In this document: in pieces, positions 1-11,382 of the stretch
Position numbering within the stretch: the first letter of the stretch is position 1
Layout: every line of letters starts with the position of its first letter
Source: Thuidium tamariscinum
Lineage: Eukaryota > Streptophyta > Bryopsida > Hypnales > Thuidiaceae
Direction of reading: 5' to 3'
DNA length: 64,000 nucleotides
Assembly: GCA_947034885.2 (NCBI GenBank)
Contig: OX344749.2
Span: 17,375,501 to 17,439,500, forward strand
Made by a program: the position numbers and the translations under genes
The notes under the pieces: model-generated
Told to the model about the DNA's origin: nothing
Database searches by the model: none
What the model saw: only the letters and a program-made list of their open reading frames with translations

Positions 1-10
1 GATGTTTTTA

Positions 11-273
11 TTACGTTAGAGCTCCGGCCAGCGTCACGCGCTCATGCTTCGCTTTTCCATGATTCGGAAGATCAGCAATTGGGCTCCACCAACTGATATT
101 TGAAGTCAACCTGTTTTTGGGGTAGAACCTCACTTGAAGCTCCTGGATTTCATGGCCTTTTTTCCATGGTGGGGTCAATTTGAGGGCCTTGAGGACCTTT
201 TTGTGTATTGCATCCAGTGACATTTGCAAGTTCGGCCGATTCCAAACAATAACATTAAATGTGAGACACGTGG
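11..273 (-). CDS. C-terminal exon of an unrecognised gene (partial)
   Basis: A minus-strand reading frame is open from an in-frame TGA at 275-277 down to a TAA at 11-13. An AG at 274-275 could serve as a splice acceptor, which would make 11-273 a last coding exon of about 87 codons. The peptide looks like real protein: it is rich in Trp, Pro and charged residues, with segments such as LKLTPPWKKGHEIQELQ, RFYPKNRL and SNISWWSPIADLPNHGK, and unlike the AT-driven spurious frames elsewhere it uses GC-richer codons. I do not recognise the family. The upstream exons would lie to the right (higher coordinates), but none is convincing between 300 and 1500, so this may be a gene relic rather than an intact terminal exon. 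Confidence 0.4.
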
Positions 274-279
274 CTCACC

Positions 280-1490
280 CACAACTGAACTTTGGAGGAG
301 GAGGGATATGCTGAAAAATACAGGGCTTTGAGAATGGCAATGATAATCATGCAAATACGATACCTCCCATCACCCATGGACTTCATCACCAGCAAATAAA
401 TGTCAAAATGATAATAACCTTCCCTCTGCCAATGAAATTCCCTTTCATTTGTTTAAAAAAAAATGAAAAAAAATTCATTTTTAAGTTGGTGCCTTGTGGT
501 AACCTTGGAAGAGACTAAATTTTGCCAACCCTGGAGGAGACTAAATTATTAATCACTCTCTGCATGTGATCATTGAGCAATGGGATGTTAGACTCCTAAT
601 AAAGCCACAATAATAAAAAGCCCGAGCAGTTCAGAATCAGTTCAGAAACTAATTGTCCATTTGTCCTGGGAGGTTTATATGACATATTCTCGGTACGCAT
701 TGGAAACCCTCCAATCAGTTTGTTTTTTGTTTTTGTTTTTGGGACAAAGAGTTATGTGGCCTTCCTTTTGAGAGGGTTTTAAGTTGTTTGGCTCCTTGAT
801 TTGGGGGCCTGGAATTGAAGGAGGCCCATTTTTTGTTTTTAGGAAATTGGGCATTCAATTGCCTTAAAAAAAACCTGCCTCCAATCACTAAAAAGTGGAA
901 ATCTCTCCATAATACACTGTATTCCAATTGCATACCCGTCAATCCATCATGTCCAATAACCATCTCAAGCCATAACCAAGTGTTCAGTTTTATTATATTC
1001 ATAAGCCCATAAAAAATCATGCGAATACGCAGAAGAGTCTGTAGCTACTGTGGATCGGACTGTTACACAACTTACACGCCCTGGTGATCATACAACTGCA
1101 CTTAACAAATGATGCATGTTAGAAGGAAGTAGTAGTGGCAAATGATTGAACAATATCCATACATAACACCCACACCCAATTCAATTTCTTTATCCCCCAA
1201 AAGAATCAAGTTACCCCAAATTGCAAATCCCCACTTACCCCTTTTTCCACTATAGCCCAACTAGGTTTGAAGATATGCAAACTGCTCAGATTTTCCAGCA
1301 AAAACATGCAAATCTTGCTTATTATCCCCTAAACAACCACAAAGCCATCATATGGCTTTGGCAACACGTTTTTTTTCACCCGGTTGTTCAGGGGTTTCTC
1401 CAATTTTGTTGCCTTATTGCCACCTCAGCTTCTCCCCCCCTTGCAGTTAAGATGCAAATCTGCCACTTCAGCATCGACTTGATTTCCAAC
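280..1490. other. intergenic, no gene recognised
   Basis: AT-rich sequence with A and T runs (for example 460-475 and 720-740). Short open frames occur on both strands but have no recognisable domain and no supporting splice pattern. Confidence 0.5.
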
Positions 1491-1494
1491 CCCC

Positions 1495-3804
1495 GCAATG
1501 AGAACATGCTCCCACGCTCCCCGGGTCCCCTTTTGACCAAACGGGGAACGCCGTGGACCACGAACTCCGGGTATCTGGGCCAGTACCCCCGGTTCTCAAC
1601 CGCCCTTTCGTCAGAAGAAGACGGCGGCTGGGAGGCCCCTTCGTCCTGAGCGCGGTGGTAGGCGCCCCATGCCGAGGAGCTCTTGAAGGCAAAAGGACAA
1701 GCAGAGCTCCAACACTGAAGCAGAGCGGTTCTGGTTCTTCTGGTTCTGCATCAGCAGCAGTTGCAGTAGCAGGCTAGGAGGCTCCCAAGTATCATCTCCC
1801 TCTCTCGCTCTGCCCAAGCCCACGCCATCACTACTTACTTACCAACACACACCTTGTGTATGTTGTAAGTTAGATGTTGCAGTCGTACCTGCAGCAGCAG
1901 CCCTCCAGCAGCGCGGCAGCAGCAGCAACAGCAGTGGCAGCGTTGTCAATCGCAGCAGGAGTAAGAGGAGCAGGAGCTTGCCTGTCTGAAAATCCTCTCT
2001 CCTGCTTTCCCACCCGCCACCAGTCTTACGAGTAGGCCTCTGCCTGCCAGTGCAGCATCTGGGTCCTCTAGATTGTGCATATTGTGGGTGATCATCACGT
2101 CAAGCGCAGGCGCGAGCTATCCGTTTCTCATGGCGTGAGGGGCCGGGATCCAGCTGCGTGCAGTGCTTGCTGCTCGCTTTCCGGACGGAGGCTTGACTGA
2201 CCCAATTAGTTTCGAGCTGCAGGGGCTCGGTCCGTGAGCTCTACAAACACCGCCGTGTTCTGTCCAAGTGTTCGAGTTCGCTTAGTAATCGAGTTAGTGG
2301 TACTGGAGGTTTGCTGCCGACAATTTGTGACGGCTGGTTTGGTTTGGTTTCTAGGGTGAAGGATTGCCTCCCGTCTTGCTTTCGCAAATGGTTTTGGAGC
2401 TCCTACTACTTGGGAGCTGGTCAAAGCCTATGTGGAGCCAGTCTTCTCTACAATAACTTTGATAGTGTCAGCCTGAGCACTCTTGGTTTTGCCCATACAG
2501 TTGACGTGCTGGTGGTTTGTACCTTGAGACAGACCGAGGGGGGGCCGCGGGGGGGACATTGCAAATTGTTAGCCTTGTGTGATATGCAGGCTCCAGTCAT
2601 GCTGTGATTCCTCCGGGTTTTTTTACTGTGATCTCCTCTCTTGAATTACACTCGCAGGCGCTGTTAGAATGCTGAGGCGGCTACACTAGAATTTTTTTCG
2701 TTTAGTTAGTTGCAACGTTGTAGGGGCCGGTGGGTCGCTTGTCTGATTTCGCATTCCTCTCTCTCCGTATTCCGGTCTTCGTTTCCAGGACTCCTTCGCC
2801 AGTTCAGCAGTTTGTGCTCTCCATAGCCACTATTGTTTAGCTTCAACGGTTTCACAAACTGGACTTGGGATTCTCCATGGCTAGCTATTTTCTTCAGTTT
2901 CAGTGATAGTTAGTACCTCTCTGCCACGGAGTAACTGATTTTGATTGTCCACCTTCTCATGACCGGGCTTGCTTAGTAGTAACCCCCAAACGCACAAGCC
3001 TTGGTTTTTTTCTTCATCGACACCGACATAGCTGGCACTACATGATCACTGAAGCGGTCCTGGAGTAGACTGGAAGACCGTGGAGCTGCAGCTTCGCCAT
3101 AGCCATTTTTTTGACAGGAAGCGTGGTGACAGTTTCCGTGGGGATCATCAACTTCATGGGAGATAGAGGAGTCCACGTCCGTTGCCCTAAATTATCCGCC
3201 CTGGGCTGCAGTTAAGAGAGGACGGGAGGCCCAGGAATAAGTACCGCCATCAGCAGGTTGCGGTCCATGTACGCAACGCAAGCGCGCTGAGCGGGGTTGT
3301 TCTTGTGAGCTTGGACGGAGTGAGCTAGCATGAAAATGAAGGACGAAGCCCTCTGTCATTGGACCCCTCTATGCACTTAGAACAAGTACTTATTTTCTCA
3401 CCCTTTGGATTTCACTCTCCTGTTTCGTATGGTAAAGACGAGAAAACAATAATAATATGCTTTATTCCGTGAATATGGCACTTAAGTAGGTAACCTTCGT
3501 AATCATGGCATTCCTTCCGGACATGGCTCGAAGGCTTTCATACCCAGCCAGTACTACTCTTGCGCCGTATGAGTGGCTTCTCTGTGGCCTGCACGTCGGT
3601 ATCCTTGATCAAACTAGTGGTACTGTACTTCGGGCGTGTATACGTTTTGTTTTGAAACAGCGATGTTTCTTACCCCACCCGAAGTAAACTTGGTTATGAA
3701 AGCTCGGATCTAGCTAGACATGTGGCCGATTGTCGAATGTAGGAATATGTATATTTTTGACGAGCTAAATTTGGACTTTTTTTTGGTGTGAAGGCTGTTT
3801 GGTG
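1495..3804 (+). promoter_or_regulatory. GC-richer promoter and probable long 5' leader of the BZR1-type gene
   Basis: Base composition rises sharply from about 1500 and stays high up to the coding start at 3805. A pyrimidine patch lies at about 1795-1815 (CTCCCTCTCTCGCTCTGCC), a common feature near plant transcription starts. It is followed by CAG-rich low-complexity sequence at 1880-1945 and CT-rich stretches around 2750-2790. The simplest reading is a promoter around 1.5-1.8 kb and a leader of up to 2 kb, possibly with an intron. The exact start cannot be read from sequence. Several upstream ATGs are present, including the frame at 3505-3687. Confidence 0.45.
3505..3687 (+). other. candidate upstream ORF in the BZR1-type leader
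   Basis: A 60-codon frame starts at ATG 3505 and ends with TAA at 3685-3687, 117 bases before the main ATG at 3805. If the leader is transcribed unspliced through here, ribosomes would meet this frame first and it could limit translation of the regulator. The peptide matches nothing I know. It may equally be removed as part of a leader intron. Confidence 0.25.
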
Positions 3805-5496
3805 ATGCCGAAGGAGGTTCAGAGTGAGGACTCGAGGTCGTCGGGAACTAGCAGCATGGCCAAGTTAAGCGCAAGCGAGAAAGAGAAGACGAAACTGAGG
3901 GAGAGACAGAGACGAGCCATCACCACCAAAATCTTCGCCGGGCTTCGCAAGTATGGCGGCTATAACCTCCCCCCGCGAGCGGACATCAACGATGTTCTCA
4001 AGGCGTTGGCTTCGGAAGCCGGATGGGTCGTGGAACCGGATGGCAACACGTACCGCTCACAGGTATTGATATGCACTCGTTTGCAACCCTCCAGTAAAGC
4101 CATAGCGTCCTGTAATTCAAAGCATATATAAAATCCCACTCTCATGACGCACTTTTCTACTCACTGTAGGGAAAAGTGTACACCAGTATATGCTCCTTGT
4201 ATCCCTCATTCTTACTTTTTGCGAGTCCTGTTATTGCTTTGCCATTCCTGATCAGCTCCGCACCTTGCTTTACTGAGAGTAGTAGTATCCTCTCCAGTTA
4301 TTATTGCATGGTCTCTGCCCAAATTAGAGAGTGCCAAGTCCCAGTTTTCCAGTAACTGTATCCCTCTCTTGTTGGCTGGTCAAAGGTTATATAATCCATA
4401 TCCCCGTCGAACAATGTCACGAGCCCTTGATCGACCCAAAAGGGTCCATTTACATTATAGTATGATCCCAGGTGGTGACTCCCATGTACCCCACACCCCA
4501 CCCCACACCCCGGAGTGCCACTGCATTACTCATAGAAGATCTTGCTTGCTTCAATTAGCACCACCCAAAAGTATAGAATTCTGGATGTTGGGGATTTAAT
4601 CAAGAGACTTGGAATTGTGATGAATGCTTGAGGAGGTTATGAAGCACTCGATTGCGATGACGAGATCAAACCACGTCACTAACGTTTTGATGGATTGTTG
4701 TGATCAGGGATTCTCGCAGCCCTCCAGCAGCCTGCAGCACTCTCTGCGTCAGACGGTGAACCCCGTGCACAACCGGATGCAACTGATCCCTCCTCCGAGC
4801 ACTCTGAATAGTGGCTTCAACTGCACTCTCGCCAATCTCATGGCAGACACGGGCGACCTTCGCGAGGGCAACTGCTCCACCACCGCCTCCCCGCGTCACC
4901 ACTCCATGGGCGGCGGCGCGGGCGGCGGCGGCCACCATTCCAACTCCTCTTCCATGACGCTCATGGGCTCGGGCTGCATCTCCAACTCGCCCTTCGCGTC
5001 GCCAGCCTCCAGCGAGGGCGGTCCTCCCAGCGGTCGCCTCTCGCAAGGCTCCATGCCGTACCTGGCTGGTCTGTCCACGGGGTTTTTGCCCTCCTGCGGC
5101 CTCTCCGACGGACGCGACGGTGATTCCTCGGGCATCATCAAGGAGGAGAACGCGGCCGCCGCGGCCTACTTCAGCGCGGACACGCTCGACGCGCGTGACT
5201 TCCAGATGCAGCGCGCGACGCTGGACGCGTCCCAGTTCCTGAACTCTCGCGAGTTTCACCCGGGGCGCGTCACGGCGGGGACGAACGCCCTGGGCAACGC
5301 GATGGGGGGGAATACCAGCAACATGAACTCACTCTTCTTCAACGCCGCGCAGCAAGCGCCCAACCGGTTCGGTCAACGCGCGCCGCTGCCCAATCTCATG
5401 ATGCTGTCCACTGGTCACCCGTTTCTCCAAGAGCAGCGGGCGTCCAACCAGAACACTCCTTTGGGCTCGCCGCGACTGCAAGATGGGCCAGGCTGA
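3805..5496 (+). CDS. BES1/BZR1-family transcription factor (2 exons)
   Basis: Nuclear DNA-binding regulator of the plant-specific BZR1 family, whose flowering-plant members carry brassinosteroid output and bind E-box or BRRE sites. Exon 1 is 3805-4062, exon 2 is 4708-5496; the 645-bp intron has a CAG|GTATTG donor and an ATCAG|GGA acceptor, phase 0. The product is 348 residues. Residues about 24-86 form the basic, bHLH-like DNA-binding domain ([20 protein letters not shown], then [20 protein letters not shown], ending at NTYRSQ). A Ser/Pro patch [12 protein letters not shown] at about 180-191 matches the region phosphorylated by GSK3-type kinases in the family. A poly-Gly/His stretch lies at about 154-163. 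No beta-amylase domain follows, so this is not a BAM7/BAM8-type fusion. No clear C-terminal EAR motif is visible. ATG 3805 is the first in-frame ATG. In a lineage without the brassinosteroid receptor its role may be hormone-independent; that is inference. Confidence 0.9.
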
Positions 5497-6700
5497 TCAC
5501 GGAGCGTCAGCTTGCTCAAATTCTCTTGGATCCCTCCTTTTTTTCTCCACTTCAGTAGCAAGTGATTGTTACGTTGGAATCTGAAAACGTTCGTCAACAA
5601 GCAGTCAAGCTGATTGTGCAGTTCAATCGTTCTTCCCTCACCTGCGGTAGCCTCCACGGGTTTAGATTTCAGGTAGCCCCACTTTTTTGATGAAGAATCG
5701 CCCGGGGCGCGTGGAGCGGGCTCACCTTGCAGATCCAGGCCAAGGTTTTTTCCCCCTTTTTTTTCTTTTTTCTTTTTTTTGCCTTCAGTTCCGGCCACTT
5801 CAAGCTGTGGCTCATGCTGTTCATGGTATGCTAAGCTGGTGGCTCTTTCCTGAGAAAGTAAAGACACGTCCATTTTGCACTGAAATGCCTCGAGGTTGTG
5901 TTTTGAGTCTAAGTTATGTCTCTATTTTATGGGGAAGTTTTGTTTGAATGATTGGATATTCTTCGTAAGGTTCACGAGACACGATGCCATTCGATTCTTT
6001 TTAGTTAATTGGATCTTGAACCTGCACATGTGCATTCTTTGGTTGATCATAGGGCTCGCATTGAGAAGTAAAATGGGTTGTACGTATCCTTCTGTGACTA
6101 GGCAATGACGAGTACATGGTTGCCTCGAAATTCAGGGTTTTAGCATGAAGTTGATAATAATCTTGTGCAGTGCTGTGGAAACGAGAGCTCCATTGTTTTC
6201 ACAGCGGATGCGCGATTTAGAATTTCATGGATTTGACGAAATTCTCGAAATTGGTCTGAGAATTCGACCTTCCTGAGGTATTTTGAACCTGAAGAGATCC
6301 GGGTTTTTTCCTAACAAGCAGCCAGTGCGAATGGGTGCTGTGCCAAAAACAAGAGGAAATCGTATTTGATTCTTCAGGTTTTGCGGTTGTCACTGTCCTT
6401 GGTTGCAACGTCAAGCTGAGGGTGATGGCCAAGTGATCACACTAACCGCATTGACTGAGTATCAAATCATACTGTACTTGCAGTCGACCACTAAATTTTA
6501 CAGAGTGATTGCGAACATATCTAGGGAGTCCAGATTTGTGAACAGTGGTTGGGGGGCGAATTTACTAATGAATCACGTGTACTACCCCGGCATGAAGAAA
6601 AATTAAACATGAGCTACTGAAGTTAAGTGTTGAATATTGCTTTTTGTAATTTTGCGAAAATCTCTTTCGTACTGAAGAATAAATGGCAGCAGTGATAAAT
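5497..6700 (+). other. probable 3' UTR and downstream flank of the BZR1-type gene
   Basis: Moderate-GC unique sequence continues past the stop at 5494-5496. It includes T-rich runs at 5755-5785 and an AATAAA at about 6678. Where transcripts end is not determined. Small frames on both strands here have no recognisable content. Confidence 0.35.
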
Positions 6701-6968
6701 TAAGCTCAAGAGCGCATGACCCTGGCTTGCTTCCAAACTCATAAAATCTGACTAAATCTCTCCAAAGTGCATGGAAAAGCCAGACGACAGGATCCTCGTG
6801 CTCTGCTTCCCACTGTAGATCATATTCTCCAAAGCCAAAGTATATCTTGTGACGGGCGGCGGGGGTGCCGTAATCAGAAAAGACGGAAGGGGAACAGTGT
6901 TCGGGAAATTTTTGGAGCTCCGTCGCCGAGTTCATTTCCTCCTTCCAAGGAAATGGACTGGTTTTACC

Positions 6969-7977
6969 TTAAACCCTCAAGGGCCAAGGCTTTTTTGTTT
7001 TGTTTTTGTTTATTTTGACACAAATAAAGAGACCTTTTTGGGTTTAAATCCATCATTGATTTTTGAGCCTTATAAGTCTACATGTTACTATGGTACAAAA
7101 ATCTCAACCGTACAATCTTGTAGTGTGCATGTTGTAGATGACGTGAATCAAATTTGGAGTAATGTGGTCGCATAGATTGCAAGATTATAATGTTTTAGTG
7201 TTGAAAAAAATGTTGAAATTTTCTTGAAAACACATTTGGAGGTGAAATTTGATTTCTAAACCTATTCAAATGAAAAAACTTTAAACTACAATATGCTTCT
7301 TTATTAACATACAAACGCATTGGTGAAAAAATGTCATTCAATTGACTCATTGTGTTTGCAAAATGACTTTGAAATAGCAAAAAAGTGTGCAAAAAAATGC
7401 ATCTATGATTGAACCTCGTTCTTCTAAAAATGCTTCTCAGTCACTTATAACTTCTTGGATTGATATAAAATTTAAGCCGCAAAAACTAGATTAGAATGTG
7501 CAACTTTTTCAATTTTTTTCAATTAGAAATGGACATCATATGAAGAAGAAGCAAGCCACCAATGTTCATTGTAATCCAAGAATGTTTGGTTTTTGAACTT
7601 TAAATTACTCCCAAACATTCAAAACATTTTTTGTTGCTATGAAAACTTGACCACAATAACTAGACTTCTGGGCAAACATATTTTGGCAAATATTATTGAA
7701 AAAAATATTGGATGAAGGAAATACTATCCCCTAAAGTTGCAACCATCAAGTAGAGTTTGGTGGACTCAAATCAAACTTGTGAACTTCAATTGGCTTCCAA
7801 AAAATTTGTACATGTTAGATTGATTTGAAAATTTTACAACACAATTAGACTAGAATGCACAACTTTTTGAATGCGTCTTTTTGAATTTGGACATTGGATG
7901 CAAAATTATAGTACTTTGAATTAGACCTCTAAACTATATGAGGCGACTATTGAGCCCTTCAGACATTGAGGAATTAA
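6969..7977 (+). mobile_element. TTAA-flanked, piggyBac-like non-autonomous element, family A copy 1
   Basis: Starts TTAAACCCTCAAGGGCCAAG and ends ...GGAATTAA; about 1.0 kb. Most of it aligns by eye with 53931-54909 and with about 62905-63875, for example the shared stretch CAATCTTGTAGTGTGCATG near 7115. Both ends carry the TTAA typical of piggyBac-type target sites, although the right inverted repeat is degraded. There is no transposase frame. Confidence 0.6.
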
Positions 7978-8225
7978 TGGTCACTAGTTGCATCCTCTCT
8001 ACCACCAAAATATTTATTGGTTAATTTCTCATAATATCAATTTTGGTAGAATCCTCTACTATAATAACAAACCCAATTTCAAATTGATAATATTAATTAA
8101 TATTGCATCTTTGCTCTATAAGTAGGGTCCTTCATGCAATATATATGTGAGGTTTTGCAGAGTATTTGTCCTAGTTAGGATTCACATTTCAATTTGTCCA
8201 ATTGGTATTAAAGGTTTCTATAAGT
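7978..8225 (+). mobile_element. possible decayed Copia-type LTR and primer-binding site
   Basis: Right after the family A element there is a promoter-like CTCTATAAGTAGGG (about 8113-8126), then a stretch ending in TTTCA. A short spacer follows, then TTGGTATTAAAGG (about 8202-8214), which resembles the initiator-Met tRNA primer site TTGGTATCAGAGC of Copia elements. No gag or pol coding and no matching second LTR was recognised, so this is at best a relic. Confidence 0.22.
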
Positions 8226-9840
8226 TCATATTGAAGTTCCAATGGGGCTTCATTGCTCTTTACAATATTTGACTGTTCAAATTTGAATGTCTTTGCTTTT
8301 CAAAATTTCCATTTTTACATTGACTATAGAAGGCCATTTTTTAATGTTTTGCTCTTCAAGGTCATCAATTTTGAATGAGGAAGGAATTCTGGGCAATGCA
8401 TTAGGTTTTTGATTATCACGTAGAAAGTGTTGTTCTTGTTGAACTGTAATTCTAGACTATCATGTTTTCGAAGATGTTATTATTTAAATATAGCTTTGAA
8501 GTTTTTGTAAGTGTATTTGGCTACATGTTGCGATTTGAGGAGGGATGACATTGGCTAGTTGACTTTGATTTGTTGTCTTAATTATGGTCTTACAAAGAGG
8601 GAGTGAAAGCGTGGGAGGTGACTTCGTCAAAATCCTAACCTAAGTCTAATACTCCAATAGCTAGGCCTTCACTCCCACTAAGATGATAGTCTTTTTTCAA
8701 GTTCACTACCTTGTGTACCTTAGACAAATAAAGATCTTGTTTCGCTTGGATATTAGCCTCCAATTACTATCTCATAGCAATTGAAATCCACCAAGTATTG
8801 AAAGGAGGCAATTAGCTCCTAAAAGACTAAGAGTCCCTAGCTTTAGAAGTTAGGGTGGAGTTTAGGTAGGTTACTATAGTCTAAATTTTTGTCATGATTT
8901 TTTTTGTTCATTTCTTAAAAGAGAGATGAATTCATAAGCTTTTGATAAATATAGTTTCTTTTCAATCATTGCCCCAAGGCAAAAGTTATGCCACCTAAAG
9001 TTGAAAGGGAAGATCAACAAGGAATACAAAAAATTACAAAAATTCAATATAAAATTTTCAATTTTTCTTCCTAAAATATGTTATTTTTGTCTACTCATAG
9101 GGCTTTGATTCTTTCTATTTGGACTAGTGATGAGAATGTGATGGACAATCTTGTTTTGAAGGCAATCTAAGCATCTTTTTGAAAAAAATAACTTGTTTCG
9201 GATTCATTATAGAATGTAACTTTAACAATTTTTTCAAAAAAAATTATTTGAAAAGGTTAAGTTTGCTTGCTAGAACAACATCATTATTGACATTATTGTA
9301 TTTGAATTCCATCTTAGAATAATTAAAGATTTAATTTTTAGCTCAATCTCAAACCTATTTTTACTTAGTAATTTAAAATAAATAATCATCAAGCATGTCT
9401 TTTTGGAATTTTTGATTAGACTTTCAACTCAATTCTTCAACATAAAAAAATTAATTCAAATTTTGTAGTGCAAAAAATTATGCAATTGCAATCAAAGTCA
9501 TTGAAAACTTTAAATTAGTGTTACAAAAAATACTTTTGTTTTCAACTTTGAATGTTAATATCTTCCAATTTATACAAAAAATAATAACATGAAATTCTTT
9601 CTTCAAAAAATTGATACAAATCAAGTACAAGATCTTATTACAATGAGATTCTTAAAAACAATGTTTTATTTATGTAGGTGAATACAATAGAAGTGACAAT
9701 TTTAAGTGTTTTTTACCCCAAAATGGCCTTGATCCTGTAGAGATCAAAATATCTTGCATTTTTTTCCCTTGCACTACAGTAGTTGATATATGTCCCTCCC
9801 AAATTCCTTTGGGTTTTACATCCTTTGTTTCCAAAATGCA
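8226..9840. repeat. AT-rich repeat-derived intergenic DNA
   Basis: No gene is visible. From about 8980 to 9690 the sequence is recognisably related to about 55095-55690: both contain AAAAGTTATG followed by a purine-rich start, a stretch of T-rich sequence and GGACAATCTTG. This indicates another dispersed repeat family in the same orientation. Boundaries are not defined. Confidence 0.4.
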
Positions 9841-9960
9841 ACCAAAGTTTTTCCTCCACCAGCTGGGTTTGAACTAGCCGCCACTTTTTTCCCCGTCACT
9901 GAAGGGGAAACTTCTGTGGTTTCAGAGAGATGGCCATGCAACTAGGTGGCACATTTGCCG
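9750..9960 (-). mobile_element. possible tRNA-derived SINE fragment
   Basis: On the minus strand 9866-9874 reads GTTCAAACC, a match to a Pol III B box, set in GGCTAGTTCAAACCCAGCTG. About 60 bases upstream lies TAGTTGCATGGCC, a loose A-box candidate. GGTTGCATTTTGGAAACAAA follows downstream, giving the layout of a plant tRNA-derived SINE. There is no defined tail or target duplication. It could also be chance. Confidence 0.27.
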
Positions 9961-10199
9961 AGAATTCAAGTATAACAAGAATAGCCACCAAATTAAATCA
10001 AAAGAATGTATTACCATTAATGTCAAAAAGCGAATGATGAATGGAAGGCTGGTATACCATCAATTTTCTTCTCTGAAAGCATTGACCATGGCCCTGGGGA
10101 AAAGTGCTGATAATAAGCGGTGTAGTATGAAACTCCAAACACTGAAGTGGAAGAAAATCAGTTGAAGAGTTCAGTATTAACGAAGAGTCTGATTTAAGA

Positions 10200-10977
10200 T
10201 TTGGGAATTGAAATTGCAGTGGAGTTCTCTGCACTGAAATTCCGGTTCATTTGTTTCAAAAAAAGAAAGAATTGCCGTGGAAAAAACAGGCTATGCTGAC
10301 TCAAGAAACCTAGTTTGCAGAGCAAGGAGACAGAATCAACTAGACCTCGTGTACTTCGCACAAGATACCAGGATACCAGGCGAGTGAAACCCACTAATGT
10401 CGACACGAAGAGGGATCGGCCACAATCTAGTCTTAAGAGTTGGCGAAGGATTCTACATGCACAATACCCAACATAATTAATTTCCCCGGTCTCCCTTCCC
10501 GGTCTCCAAGACTCTGAGTTTGACCTGGATTCAGATGCCATCCCGGACCGTATCACTGAAAATTGATTTGATACCTCAAGAGCAAGCAAGTATACACAAG
10601 AATTCGACCATCAATGAATGCCATGGATTGATCTTTACAACTGTTAAGCAGGAATTGGCTACTCTCAAGCTCTGCTTCGTGTAAAACAAAAAAGTTTTGA
10701 TATCTTGGTTTTTTGACACAAATGAAACGGGATTTGATTGCAAAAGTTAAAATACAAGACCCACCAGCCATAGTTTTGATATCTTTGAGAAAGATGCATC
10801 GTGCATGAAAGTTGGAAGGTTTGATAAACCCTAGAGAAATTAAACCTAAAGAATTTCACCGCTAAAAAGAATTGTACTGCAACAAAAACTGTGAAAAAAG
10901 AATGTCCAAATTGATTGAAATGAAATGAATTCCTAATCTCGCTCACGTTGCAAAAATTGGCAGTGGAAGTCGTGGCT
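10200..10977 (-). other. probable 3' UTR and flank of the SDHAF1-type gene
   Basis: Unique sequence of intermediate composition lies between the stop codon at 10978 and the repeat-derived DNA below about 10.0 kb. Minus-strand open frames here have no recognisable domains and probably reflect transcribed non-coding sequence. Confidence 0.3.
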
Positions 10978-11229
10978 TTACTTGGGCACCATCAAGGAAA
11001 AGCCACTGACACCAGGGCTCCTGAGCATTTCTAGCTGCTTGTGACCCCGCCTCAACAGAAACTCGACACTTTGAAATTCTTTCCTGTCAATTTTGGCGTG
11101 CTTCCTGAACTCGGCGCCAACGAACAATTCGATATCTCGCCGTGATTCGGCTGGCTTGCTTCGAGCTGCACGTAGGAGCGATCGGTAGAGACTGAGCACC
11201 TGCTTCTGCATTCCAGATAACCTCGCCAT
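10978..11229 (-). CDS. SDHAF1: SDHAF1-type LYR protein, succinate dehydrogenase assembly factor 1
   Basis: Intronless 83-residue protein, the usual size for plant members. SDHAF1 is a mitochondrial matrix chaperone that helps insert iron-sulfur clusters into the SDH2/SdhB subunit of complex II. The sequence begins MARLSGMQKQVLSLYRSLLR; the LYR tripeptide is at residues 14-16 with the conserved upstream Gln-Lys-Gln-Val. The centre has the Arg-rich EFRKHAKIDRKEFQSVEFLL, followed by RRGHKQLEMLRSPGVSG, the family's C-terminal signature. The start is the ATG at 11227-11229, matching the family N-terminus. As in other LYR proteins there is no obvious long cleavable presequence. A telo-box lies about 140 bases upstream. 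The gene is a small GC-richer island in AT-rich DNA. Identification is strong; function is taken from the family. Confidence 0.93.
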   Translation of the reverse strand: MARLSGMQKQVLSLYRSLLRAARSKPAESRRDIELFVGAEFRKHAKIDRKEFQSVEFLLRRGHKQLEMLRSPGVSGFSLMVPK

Positions 11230-11366
11230 CTTCCCCTAGTCTGCCCTAATCTTCAAAAACCCACCACTGAAACCTCGTCAAGGCGCACATTCCGACGGCA
11301 AACACAACATCTGACTACAAGCTACTGTGCGAATGGAAATCAAGAAGAAAACCTAGAAAAGTTGAA

Positions 11367-11382
11367 AAACCCTAAACCCTAA
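11367..11382. promoter_or_regulatory. telo-box upstream of the SDHAF1-type gene
   Basis: AAACCCTAAACCCTAA, two overlapping copies of the plant telo-box (AAACCCTA), about 140 bases 5' of the start codon. Telo-boxes are common in promoters of ribosomal, translational and mitochondrial genes in plants. It is too short to be interstitial telomeric DNA. Confidence 0.6.

Noticed and set aside
1221-2607. Protein-coding genes in the GC-rich region before BZR1 (frames of 142 and 98 codons)
   Set aside because: Overlapping frames on both strands with no domain. Better explained as promoter and leader composition.
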